Source: Siphonodentalium dalli (Eukaryota > Mollusca > Scaphopoda > Gadilida > Siphonodentaliidae). Taken from it: a stretch of 64,000 bases of DNA. Position numbers and translations under genes: made by a program. The stretch is taken from contig CP136066.1 of the NCBI GenBank assembly GCA_032622095.1, positions 226,676,961 through 226,740,960 on the forward strand, written 5' to 3'. Below the pieces are notes generated by a model. That model searched no databases, had not been told where the DNA came from, and was given only the letters and a program-made list of their open reading frames with translations. Shown piece after piece: positions 44,269-54,350 of this stretch (positions are counted from its first letter, which is position 1; each line of letters opens with the position of its first letter).

Positions 44269-47200
44269 GTGAGTTCTGACAATAACGAAGCCGAGTCATT
44301 GAGAATTGGTGAGTTAAGGCCCATTTAATTTTCGTGTCACCGATTATCCTTTTCATAGTGACTTGATATATGGTTTTAATAACATAAAATGCTATAAAAT
44401 ATGATTAAAATTCTATAATTCATCACCATTTAGAATGTCTGTGTCTCAGAAGGTGCCAATAGAGTAATAGAAAATGGCTGAAATCATAAAATAATTTCCC
44501 CTATTATGGCTCCCAAAATGCTACAGAATTTAAACTATAGTTTATTTTCAATGGAAGGGGAATAACTATATATCTAAATATATAGAGTTATTTGACTTCC
44601 ATTGACAAATAATAGACTGTGGACATAAACTTCAGCGCAGAGCAGATGTCAGTATCTAAACAAAAACAACATGTTCACAGTTTAATGCGCCAGATAAGTT
44701 GATAATACAATGTTTTGGAGCTTCCTCTTTCGAATGGTATATAATATGGCATATATTTTATATAATGTAATCTGGGGGTTCGAAAATTAAGTGGGCCTTT
44801 AAATTGTGTCACAGATAATTACATCCACATCATTGAATTGCTGGGGTCAAAATGGTCAAGTTGAAAATTTGATGACTGCACAGGCCTTCTAAACAGTGAG
44901 TGAGAAATTATCAAAATATAATTTTAAAGGGGTACTGTACCCAAATTCCAATAAATTCCCGGTGACAATTGCGATCTAATATCAATATTATATTTTTAAA
45001 TAACTTATTTGAGTCGACGATGTCCACTGAAAACGTTCCGATTAACAGGCTATCATAAAAGTCAAATTGAATTATTTAATAAAAATGAATTTATGGCTGG
45101 AGTCATAAAATGGCGAATTATGCCATTACGAGTTACCGTTCTTGAAATCTCACCTGTTGGGTGTCTTTTATCGACGGCCGTTTACGACGAACATTATTGA
45201 GTTGCGAACAAAACATGTTACATGCAAAAGGAAGTCCCGCTATATAACCGATTCGGAAAAAAAGAAGAAACAAGATTCATAAAGCGTCAAGTACTTTTAT
45301 AGGGAGTGAGATTGTTTGATGGAACAGATTGCAGGCATCAATTGAACTTCCGGTTCATCCTGCAACCTGCGTCTTCTCCGGTGAAGGTCAAAAACATGGC
45401 GCGTAGTTTGAAATCGTAATATTTTTATTTCTAAGATCAATATTTTCGTCGCTAAATTAGGTTTATACGAAACTCATATAACACGAACATAATCTAACTT
45501 GAAAGTTATGTCAATGGGAGTAAATAACAAAATTTCCTATCTCTGTGTACAGTACCCCTCGAACCCCCATATAATTTTATATCAAATATAGGACATATTA
45601 TATACCATTTGCAAGAGGAAGCTCCAAAACATTGTATTACCAACTTATTCGGTGTAATTAATACTGAGAACATGTTGATTCTGTTTAATACCGACTTGTG
45701 TCCTGTGTTCAAGTTTCATTATTTTCAAAGGAAGGGGAATAACTCTATATCTAAAGATATAGAGTTATTCCCTTGCCATTAAAATTACAATTTAATTTGA
45801 ATTCTGTTGCATTCTGGAAGCCATAATGTAGGAAATCGTACTATTATTTCAGCTGTTTTCTATTCAATTTCTCTATGGGAATCCTCTCAGACACAAGACG
45901 TTTCAAATGGTGATGAATTATAGTATTTTAATCATGTTTTATGACATATATTGTTATTAAAACCATATATCAATGCACTATAAAACAAGAGCATCGCTAG
46001 GGCGTGGCAAAATACGCCCTTTAGCCATTTTGAATTGTACTACCGCAAAATAAAATAATACTTTGAGCTTACATTTGAAGAAAATCTGATATACCTCTAA
46101 TTTCAATGCCAAATGCGGTCAAATTCCAAGTCGAAAAATGGCTGTAACTGATGTAAAAATAATTATACAGAACCTATATATTCGAACGTGGCCTGTAGTT
46201 TTAGCTGGGAAATACACATACCAGCTTTGGTTCAGATCAAATAATCAAAACTGGAGTTATCGATCGGAAACCAAAAATGTTAACAGACAGTCAAATTCTA
46301 AGTCGATAAAGGGCCGTAACTCATGTCAAAATAATTGGACGGAACCGATATTCGAACTTGGCCTGTATCTTTAGCTGTGAAATACACATACCAACTTTGG
46401 TTCAGATCAAATAATCCAAACTGGAGTTATCGATCGGAATAATGTTAACAGACGCCAGGACGGCCCGACGGACGGCTCAACAGATGGACAGACTGATTAC
46501 ATAATATGATCTTTAAATGAGCCTTTAAACAATAATATCTCAACACGAGTCTTATTTTAACCCTTTACCCAACAGAACGACCCTGTGCCAATGCATTCTC
46601 TTATATATGCGAGTCGACCATAGGTCGCCTCGCATATATAAGAGAATGCATTGGCTTAACACATTAAAAATTATAAAATTGTTAAAGAATATAAGATTTT
46701 TTTTTTTTTAGGCCAATGCATTCTCTTATATATGCGAGGCGACCTATGGTCGACTCGCATATATAAGAGAATGCATTGGCACAGGGCATAACTGTAACTA
46801 TCACAATGTGGTCAAGGAGCCGGTTCCAATGATATCCATATTTGTATGGTTCTATTGAGACAGACCGAAGATATTTCAGGCTGTTGAAGCTTTATTTGGC
46901 TGGTTTGTTGGGTAAAGTGTTAAAGTGGTGTGAAACACTCTGATAGGGTGATCAAATAGATATGGAGAATAATCTGTGCTCAAAGTAGTTATTTTTTTTA
47001 TGAATATTAATCCAAATTGAGAACAAACACTTGAAATATTTTTCTCATGCCTTAACCCTTTCATGACGGGAGCTATGCTGGTGCAGCCTTAAACACCGCG
47101 TGTCATTGCATTCTCTTATATATATGTTAGGCATATTTAAGAGAATGCAATAGCACAGGGTTTTCGCAAAAAAGGGATAATCATCAAATCACATCTCAAT

Positions 47201-50200
47201 GACCCATGAACCAGTCTATTTTGATGAAATTGGACAACCTAAAACACCTTGTATAAGAGAGGATACTGCCTAATCTAACAATGTCATTTCATAATAATAT
47301 TATCGAATAATTCTTTTATCACAGGGAAACCCATGTTTCAACGACCAACCAACAATTGGAACACAGTGCAAATGTCAGCTGCCATATTGGGGAAGATGTT
47401 GTCAGTTGGACGCACAGGGTATCTATCTAATCATGCAGTGTAAATAATACTCCTGTATAGAGCCTCAGATGGACCCAAGCAGACGACAGTCATCAGTACA
47501 TTGATCTCTGTCAGTGAGAGCTTTCCGATGAATGGCAACAAGCCATATTTCCGACTAAATCCGGAAAAATTACCCATAATTCTGCTGTGGTTAATGAGCC
47601 GATTATTTAGAGCATTACTGTAGATTTCTCATATTAAAATGTCCCTGTCCACATTTGCAGTACGATTAAAACTTACACATCAGTATTCAGAATCTTGGTG
47701 GGATTTGAAATCCAGATTAATATATTTAATACATTTGAATTTTTTTTTTTGCCTATCCTATTTTTAAACAAACTAAAAACAATTTGCCAGATTAATTTCC
47801 CCCCCCTCCCACCTCACCTAACTTTCAGCGCAAAAAAATATGCAAACCAAGTGATAAAAAATTAAATGCTACTTTGTTTCAGACTGCCCATCATTACATG
47901 ACTACTCCCTGTACAATCTAACTAACTCAAATGTCTGTCTGAAATATTTCGGCGACACGTCAGGTGATAGGATGAACTCCACCGACGCCATGGAGTACTG
48001 CGCCAATGAAGGCGGGCACCTGCTGGTCTTAGAAGATCAAGTGATGCTGGATGACGTCAAAGTAATTCTCACCGGACTAGGCAAAACTTCAGGTAAATTC
48101 AGGTAAAACTTCAGGTAAATTCAGGTAAAACTTCAGGTAAATTCAGGTAAAACTTCAGGTAAAACGTCAGGTAAATTCAGGTAAAACTTCAGGTAAAACG
48201 TCAGGTAAATTCAGGTAAAACTTCAGGTAAATTCAGGCAAAACGTCAGGTAAATTCTGGTAAAACTTCAGATAAAACTTCAGGTAAATTCAGGTAAAACT
48301 TCAGGTAAATTCAGGTAAAACTTCAGGTAAATTCAGGTAAAACTTCAGGTAAAACGTCAGGTAAATTCAGGTAAAACTTCAGGTAAATTCAGGTAAATCG
48401 TCAGGTAAAACTTCAGGTAAAGCGTCAGGTAAAACGACAGGTAAATTCAGGGTCGGGATCCTAATATAATTAGATCACCAGAGAAGAAAAGCATGCATAC
48501 TATTATGATCATGCCCTGTGCCAATGCATTCTCTTATATATGCGAGTCGACCATAGGTCGCTTCGCATATATAAGAGAATGCATTGGCCTAACAAATTTA
48601 TATTATTTTTTATAATTGTTAAAAATTGTAAAAAAAAAAATTTAAATGATAAAATTGTTAAAGAATGTAAGAAATAATAATTTTTTTTTTTAATAAATGT
48701 AAGAAATAATGATAAATGAAAGTGTCAATGACACTGTAGCTCAACTTGGAAAGGGAATAATTTCATGTGTTAAAGTCAATGGAGTGATTAGGAATGTGGA
48801 AAGTTGAAAGGCATAGTTATATGCAAAGAGTAAAATCTAAGATGACCGCTGGCAGCCATGTTTTTTTGCCAAATGATCCCAAAAAGACTCGTTCCCATTT
48901 ACATGTCATTATTAACATCCAGTACAAATTTCATGAAGATCTGACAAAAGCTACGACCTGTAGGCCGCGCCAAAGGATTTAGTCATGCAAAGAGTTAAAT
49001 CCAAGATGGCTTCTGGTGGCCATTATTTTTGGCCGAATGACCCCAAAATGACTCGTTCCCATCTACATGTCAATATTAACATCCTTGACAAATTTCATGA
49101 TGATCAGACGAGCAGTATGACCTGTAGCCCGCGCCAATGGATTGAATTTTTAAATCCAAAATGGTGGCTGGTGGCCACGTTTTTTGCCGAATGACCCCAA
49201 AATAACTCGTTCCCATCTACATGACAATGTCAACATTCATGACAAATTTCATAAAGATCGGACCAAAGGTACGACCTGTAGCCCGTGCTAATGGATTGAA
49301 TTTTGAAATCCAAGATGGCCGCTGGCGGCCATGTTGTTTGTCCGAATGACTCCAAAATGACTCGTTCCCATCTACATTCCAATTTCAACAGCCATGACAA
49401 ATTTCATGATGATCAGACTAAAGGTACGACCTGTCGCCCGTGCTAAAGGATTTAGTCATACAAAGAGTAAAATCCAAAATGGCTGCTGGCGGCCATGTTT
49501 TTTTGGCGAATGACCCCAAAATGACTCGTTCCCATCTACATGTCATTGTTAACATCCATGAACAAATTTAGGATGATCCGACCAAAGGTACGACCTGTCC
49601 GCCGTGCCAAAGAATTTAGTCATGCAAAGAGTAAAATCTAAGATGGCTGCCGGTGGCCATGTTTTTTGGCCGAACAACCCCAAAATTACCCGTTCCCATC
49701 TACATGTCAATATTAATATCCATGAGAAATTTCATGATGATCAGACAAACAGTACGACCTGTAGCCCGTGATAATGGATTGAATATTGAAATCCAAGATG
49801 GCCACTGGCGGCCATGTTTTTTTCCCGAATGAACCCTAAATGACTCGTTCCCATCTACATGTCAATGTTAACATTCCTGACACATTTTATGATGATCCGA
49901 CCAAAGGTACGACCTGTAGGCCGTGCCAAAGAATTTAGTCACACAAAGAGTAAATCTAAGATGGCTGCCGGCGGCCATGTTTTTGGGCCGAATGACCCCA
50001 AAATTACTCGTTCCCATCTACATGTCAATGTTAACATTCATGACAAATTTCATGATGATCAGACTAAAGGTACGACCTGTAGCCCGTGCTAAAGGATTTA
50101 GTCATACAAAGAGTAAAATCCAAAATGGCTGCTGGCGGCCATGTTTTTTTGCCGAATGCCCCAAAATGACTCGTTCTCATCTACATGTCATTGTTAACAT

Positions 50201-51606
50201 CCATGAAATAATTTATGATGATCCGACCAAAGGTACGACCTGTAGGCCGTGCCAAAGAATTTAGTCATGCAAAGAGTAAAATCTAAGATGGCTGCCGGTG
50301 ACCATGTTTTTTGGCCGAACAACCCCAAAATTACTCGTTCCCATCTACATGTCAATATTAACATCCATGACAAATTTCATGATGATCAGACAAACAGTAC
50401 GACCTGTAGCCCGTGATAATGGATTGAATATTGAAATCCAAGATGGCCACTGGCGGCCATGTTTTTTTCCCCGAATGAACCCTAAATGACTCGTTCCCAT
50501 CTACATTACAATGTCAACAGCTATGACACATTTTATGATGATCCGACCAAGGGTACGACCTGTAGGCCGTACCAAATAATTTAGTCATGCAAAGAGTAAA
50601 TCTAAGATGGCTGCTGGCAGCCATGTTTTTTGGCCGAATGACCCCAAAATTACTCGTTCCCATCTACATGTCAATGTTAACATTCCTGACACATTTTATG
50701 ATGATCCGACCAAAGGTACGACCTGTAGGCCGTGCCAAAGAATTTAGTCATACAAAGAGTAAATCTAAGATGGCTGCCGGCGGCCATGTTTTTGGGCCGA
50801 ATGACCCCAAAATGACTCGTTCTCATCTACATGTCATTGTTAACATCCATGAAATAATTTATCATGATCCGACCAAAGGTACGACCTGTAGGCCGTGCCA
50901 AAGAATTTAGTCATGCAAAGAGTAAAATCTAAGATGGCTGCCGGTGACCATGTTTTTTGGCCGAACAACCCCAAAATTACTCGTTCCCATCTACATGTCA
51001 ATATTAACATCCATGACAAATTTCATGATGATCAGACGAACAGTACGACCTGTAGCCCGTGCTAATGAATTGAATATTGAAATCCAAGATGGCCACTGGC
51101 GGCCATGTTTTTTCCCCTAATGAACCCAAAATGACTCGTTCCCATCTACATGTCAATGTAAACAGCTATGACAATGATACCGAATTAGTGCGAGACTAAT
51201 TTTGAATAATTTGTGTGAATTTTGATTTTGGATTATCCCTCTTTTATCGAATTCACAAAAAAGTTATGGTTGTATACCACTATAATAGTGAAATTCAGCC
51301 TATTATTCAGGATGTGCCTGACCTGATAAATATCATGTTTTTTAAAACCGCCATTCAATTAGATCTACTTTTAAGCTAAATTTCTCATTTTATTTACATA
51401 TAGGTGCAATCTGGATTGATGGCGAAGTAGACACTACCAATGGCACAGTTTACTTATGGAACGGACAGCCAACTTCATTTCTCCCGTGGTATCCAGGTTA
51501 TCCTGAAGGTGGTTCTTGGCAGTGGAAAGTGAGGCTCCAAGTAAATACGATGGAGTTCAAAAATGGGTATGGAGGTGTGAGCTATCCCATAATATGTCAG
51601 CTCTGA
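43939..51606 (+). CDS. lectin-like gene B: secreted PAN-EGF-CTLD protein, four exons
   Basis: Exons 43939-44268, 47325-47418, 47883-48092 and 51404-51606 join to 278 aa with the same phases (0, 1, 1) as gene A. Signal peptide, PAN-like module and half-EGF (CKCQLPYWGRCCQ) are conserved. The lectin-like domain has a five-residue insertion (FGDTSGDRMNSTDAMEY against FDGFDATDAMQY) and a shorter C-terminus, but it keeps LVLEDQVMLDD, LWNGQP, PWYPGYP and IICQL. As in gene A, the inner disulfide pair and the EPN/QPD and WND motifs are absent. No frame disruption is seen, so the gene appears functional. Its introns carry a different set of MITEs and satellites from gene A. Likely secreted; ligand and tissue unknown. 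Confidence 0.87.
44314..44802. mobile_element. family C MITE, full length
   Basis: TIRs TTAAGGCCCATTTAATTTTC and GAAAATTAAGTGGGCCTTTAA, 489 bp. It starts 45 bp into gene B intron 1 and contains an internal palindrome AACTATATATCTAAATATATAGAGTT-like (44565-44590). Confidence 0.82.
44934..45560. mobile_element. family E MITE, reversed
   Basis: Left TTAAAGGGGTACTGTACCC, right GTGTACAGTACCCCT. The interior (TTCCCGGTGACAATTGCGAT, AATTTATGGCTGGAGTCATA) is the reverse of 42339-42926. Confidence 0.75.
45561..45990. mobile_element. family C MITE, one end truncated
   Basis: GAGGAAGCTCCAAAACATTG, AAGGGGAATAACTCTATATC, AATGGTGATGAATTATAGTA. It directly follows the family E copy, so one inserted into the other. 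Confidence 0.7.
45991..46490. repeat. dispersed repeat with two ~180-bp subunits
   Basis: GGCCTGTA(G/T).TTTAGCTG.GAAATACACATACCA(G/A)CTTTGGTTCAGATCAAATAAT occurs at about 46190 and 46360, preceded by GAGCATCGCTAGGGCGTGGC and ending in GGACGG.CCGACGGACGG. Part of its head also occurs reversed near 30640. Confidence 0.65.
46557..46923. mobile_element. family B composite, TTAACCCTTTACCCAACA shell (reversed copy)
   Basis: Same element as 25813-26212 in opposite orientation: TTAACCCTTTACCCAACAG at left, TTGTTGGGTAAAGTGTTAA at right, two family B hairpins bounded by CCCTGTGCC and GGCACAGGG. It lies in gene B intron 1, not at the homologous position of gene A. Confidence 0.85.
47052..47176. mobile_element. 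family B element, TTAACCCTTTCATGA shell, truncated
   Basis: TTAACCCTTTCATGACGGGA, then one hairpin around TGCATTCTCTTATATATAT, ending GCACAGGGTTTTCGCAAAAA. Confidence 0.65.
47325..47418 (+). CDS. gene B exon 2: half-EGF module
   Basis: 94 nt, acceptor TTCTTTTATCACAG, donor CAGG|GTATCT. Four amino-acid differences from gene A by eye. Confidence 0.87.
47510..47630. mobile_element. family F palindrome, half
   Basis: GAGAGCTTTCCGATGAATGG..AACAAGCCATATTTCCGACT..ACCCATAATTCTGCTGTGGT. Confidence 0.65.
47883..48092 (+). CDS. gene B exon 3: first half of the lectin-like domain
   Basis: 210 nt, acceptor ACTTTGTTTCAG, donor TCAG|GTAAAT. Begins DCPSLHDYSLYNLTNSNVC. The donor is the first of a long series of near-identical sites. 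Confidence 0.87.
48092..48452 (+). repeat. iterated 5' splice-site minisatellite
   Basis: AAAACTTCAG|GTAAATTCAG and close variants (ACGTCAG) repeat about every 11-22 bp. I count nearly 30 CAGGTAA motifs. The first is the exon 3 donor. Reading on from the exon meets a stop after SGKFR, so unspliced read-through ends at once. Confidence 0.9.
48514..48593. mobile_element. family B hairpin (single)
   Basis: CCCTGTGCCAATGCATTCTC.. hairpin ..GCATTGGCCTAAC, followed by AT-rich sequence without the second hairpin. Confidence 0.8.
48793..51175. repeat. ~157-bp satellite, about 15 copies, R1-related
   Basis: The unit has GCAAAGAGTAAAATCTAAGA, TGGCTGCCGG.GGCCATGTTT, GACCCCAAAATGACTCGTTC, CCATCTACATGTCAAT.TTAA and GGTACGACCTGTAG. 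Higher-order pattern: the stretch from 49455 resembles that from 50101 (offset ~646 bp, four units). GATGGC..CCATGTTTTT links it to dispersed repeat R1. It lies in gene B intron 3; the frames within are repeat artefacts. Confidence 0.9.
51404..51606 (+). CDS. gene B exon 4: second half of the lectin-like domain
   Basis: 203 nt with stop TGA, acceptor TTTACATATAG. Encodes WIDGEVDTTNGTVYLWNGQP through PIICQL. Confidence 0.87.
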
Positions 51607-51611
51607 TTACT

Positions 51612-51843
51612 ACAGTAATGCCCTAAATAATCGACTCCTTAACCGCAGCAGAATTATGGGCAACTTTTCAGCATTTAGTCTGATGATTGGGGACCATCAA
51701 ATCTGGCTTGTTGCCATTCATTGGAAAGCTCTCAGTGAGAGCTTTCCGATGAATGGTAACAAGCCATATTTCCGACTAAATCCTGAAAAATTACCCATAA
51801 TTCTGCTGTGATTAAGGAGTCAATTATTTAGGGAATTACTGTA
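51612..51843. mobile_element. family F palindrome, complete, at gene B 3' end
   Basis: The arms ACAGTAATGCCCTAAATAAT.. and ..ATTATTTAGGGAATTACTGT pair over about 70 bases. The inner arms GGCTTGTTGCCATTCATTGG and ATGAATGGTAACAAGCC pair again. It starts five bases after the stop codon of gene B. Confidence 0.85.
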
Positions 51844-51874
51844 GTTCCAGATAAAAATGTATGTAATTTCAAGG

Positions 51875-51880
51875 AATAAA
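51875..51880 (+). terminator. possible polyadenylation signal of gene B
   Basis: AATAAA about 270 bp after the stop, beyond the family F palindrome. A transcript ending here would carry the whole hairpin in its 3' UTR. Confidence 0.35.
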
Positions 51881-51922
51881 TCTGTCTACAACTGACAGGC
51901 ACACTCTATCCAGACTTGCATC

Positions 51923-52350
51923 TGCAAAAATAAAAGGTCAGCTGACCACAGTGTCCCTCCCGACAACGTGGCAAGTCTGAAAAAATAAAAGGTCAGCTGA
52001 CCACAGTGTCCCTCCCGACAACGTGGCAAGTCTGAAAAAATAAAAGGTCAGCTGACCACAGTGTCCCCCGACAACATGGCAAGTCTGAAAAAATAAAAGG
52101 TCAGCTGACCAGTGTCCACCGACAACGTGGCAAGTCTGAAAAAATAAAAGGTCAGCTGACCACAGTGTCCCCCCCCCCCCGACAACGTGGCAAGTCTGAA
52201 AAAATAAAAGGTCAGCTGACCAGTGTCCCTCCCGACAACGTGGCAAGTCTGAAAAAATAAAAGGTCAGCTGACCAGTGTCCCTCCCGACAACATGGCAAG
52301 TCTGAAAAAATAAAAGGCCAGCTGACCAGTGTCCCCCGACAACATGGCAA
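51923..52350. repeat. ~50-bp satellite with GGTCAGCTGACC, 8 copies
   Basis: The unit GTCTGAAAAAATAAAAGGTC+AGCTGACCACAGTGTCCCTCCCGACAACGTGGCAA varies by presence of ACA and TCC blocks. Minus-strand frames through it are artefacts. Confidence 0.93.
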
Positions 52351-52359
52351 GTCTGAAAA

Positions 52360-52958
52360 AACGAGAGGTGTGACTGTCCCAATGGGACTACGGATACCCC
52401 CCCGTTTTAAAAATACTAAGATGTTTCACATGTCTGTAAACATTTAGTTAAAATAATAAAATAACAGTTCCCATTGCAGGTGTACCACCATAACCCTAAT
52501 CTTAAACCTATTGACCGAAAAATGTAGGAATAAAAGCTTGGAAAAAATTATGTATGTTGCGAAAAAAAAAATTCTAAGTCGAAAAAGGGGGATAACTCCA
52601 CCAAAAAATGTTGGACAGATGTCATAATCACAGGTGCACAAGTTCCCATGGTGCTAAATATCTGTGCCACGTTTTAAAAAAATTGACTGAAAAATGTAGG
52701 AATAAAAGCTCGGACAAAATTATACATGTTGCGAAAAAAAATTAAGTCGAAAAAGGGGGGATAACTCCACCAAAAAAAGTCCGACAGACATCATAATCGC
52801 AGGTGCACAGGTTCCCATGGTGGTTGATGTCTGTGCCAAGTTTCACGGAAATTGATCAAAAAACGACTGAGAAAAACTCCGGACAAATTTGTGTCCACGG
52901 ACGGACGACGGACAAGCTGACTCCAGTATACCCCCCCTAACTTCGTTGCGGGGGGTAT
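52360..52958. repeat. R3 dispersed repeat splitting the satellite
   Basis: Two subunits with AAATGTAGGAATAAAAGCT..AAGTCGAAAAAGGGGG.ATAACTCCACC, then TGTGTCCACGGACGGACGAC. It ends in a stem TATACCCCCCC..GGGGGGTATA. The satellite continues on both sides, so this may be an insertion. Confidence 0.7.
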
Positions 52959-52965
52959 AATAAAA

Positions 52966-53376
52966 GGTCAGCTGACCACAGTGTCCCTCCCGACAACGTG
53001 GCAAGTCTGAAAAAATAAAAGGTCAGCTGACCACAGTGTCCCCCGACAACATGGCAAGTCTGATAAAATAAAAGGTCAGCTGACCACAGTGTCCCCCAAC
53101 AACGTGGCAAGTCTGAAAAAAAAGGGTCAGCTGACCACAGTGTCCCCCGACAATGTGGCAAGTCTGAAAAAATAAAAGGTCAGCTGACCACAGTGTCCCC
53201 CGACAACGTGGCAAGTCTGAAAAAATAAAAGGTCAGCTGACCACAGTGTCCCCTGACAACATGGCAAGTCTGAAAAAATAAAAGGTCAGCTGACCAGTGT
53301 CCCTCCCGACAACGTGGCAAGTCTGAAAAAATAAAAGGTCAGCTGACCACAGTGTCCCCCGACAACGTGGCAAGTC
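52966..53376. repeat. ~50-bp satellite, second block, 7-8 copies
   Basis: Same unit as 51923-52350. Confidence 0.93.
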
Positions 53377-53965
53377 GATGCCGCTTTGTTAAAGAAATTA
53401 AAAAAAATGTTGAAATGTTCTAAGTCGAAAAGGGTTAATATAATAACTCTGTAAAAAAACAATCCATCATCTATATACATGTTGCACATCTCCAATATTT
53501 GTGTAACAATACTCGGAAGTTTAAAATATCTACGATCAAAACTGTAGGAGGAGTTGATTACACCATGAGGTGCCCTCATACAGAAAAGTATAAAATGTTG
53601 GAATTTTCTAAGCCAAAAAGGGTTAATAACTCTTGTCAAAAAATGCTTTTCCGTCATCTATATACATGTTGCACATCTCCAATATTTGGGTAACAATAGT
53701 CAGAAGCTTCAAATATCTACGGTCAAAACTGTAGGAGTTGATTACACCATGAAGGTACCCTCATACATAAAATTATAAAAAATATTGAAAAGGGTTAATA
53801 ACTGCGTAAAAAAACAAAAACAAATTCCATCATCTATATACATGTTGCACTTCTTCAATATATGGGCAACAATATTCTGAAGTTTCAAACCTCTAGGATG
53901 AAAACTGTAAGAGGAGTTGATTACACCATGAAGGTACTCAAAAGTGTGACGGACGGATGGACAAA
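53377..53965. repeat. dispersed repeat, three ~190-bp subunits
   Basis: AAAAGGGTTAATAA(C)T, CCATCATCTATATACATGTT+GCAC.TCTCCAATAT and CAAAACTGTAGGAGGAGTTG+ATTACACCATGA occur three times, ending GTGACGGACGGATGG. Confidence 0.75.
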
Positions 53966-54071
53966 CGCACAGACAAACGAACATATTGCCAGCTCAGATT
54001 ACTATCTTGTTTTGTTTATCTTTGTTCATCAGGAATGCATGAATGTACAGGCGCAGTTCATGATATCATTC

Positions 54072-54350
54072 TTAACTATTTCATGGCGGTAGCTGCGCTG
54101 GTGCAGCATTAATGATCGTGTATATTAACAATCCTATGCCACTGCATTCTCTTATATATGCTAGTCTCGCATAGGGTGCCTCGCAAAAATAACAGAATGC
54201 ACTGGTTTACAAGGTCAAGGTAAATATTGTTAGGCCAATGTATTGTCTTATATATACGAGGCTCCCCATGGGAGACTCGCATATATAAGAGAATACATTG
54301 GCACAGGGTTTTCGTGAAATTTTAGGAAGCTCCAGTCATGGATGGGTTAA
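54072..54350. mobile_element. family B composite, TTAAC.. shell
   Basis: Left TTAACTATTTCATGGCGG..GCTGCGCTGGTGCAGCATTA, right GGAAGCTCCAGTCATGGATGG. Two diverged family B hairpins inside. Confidence 0.7.

Larger units (their letters stand above)
39584..51606 (+). repeat. segmental duplication, copy B
   Basis: Same order as copy A: DTD2 terminal-exon sequence (now amplified), family B halves, 68-bp satellite, shared upstream blocks, promoter segment, four lectin exons. The shared DTD2 sequence shows that the duplicated block began inside the last exon of DTD2. Confidence 0.85.

Noticed and set aside
49859-50910. Plus-strand frames with HLHVNVNIHDKFHDD
   Set aside because: Translations of the 157-bp satellite in gene B intron 3.
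51938-53214. Several minus-strand frames rich in FFQTCHVVGG
   Set aside because: Translations of the ~50-bp satellite units.
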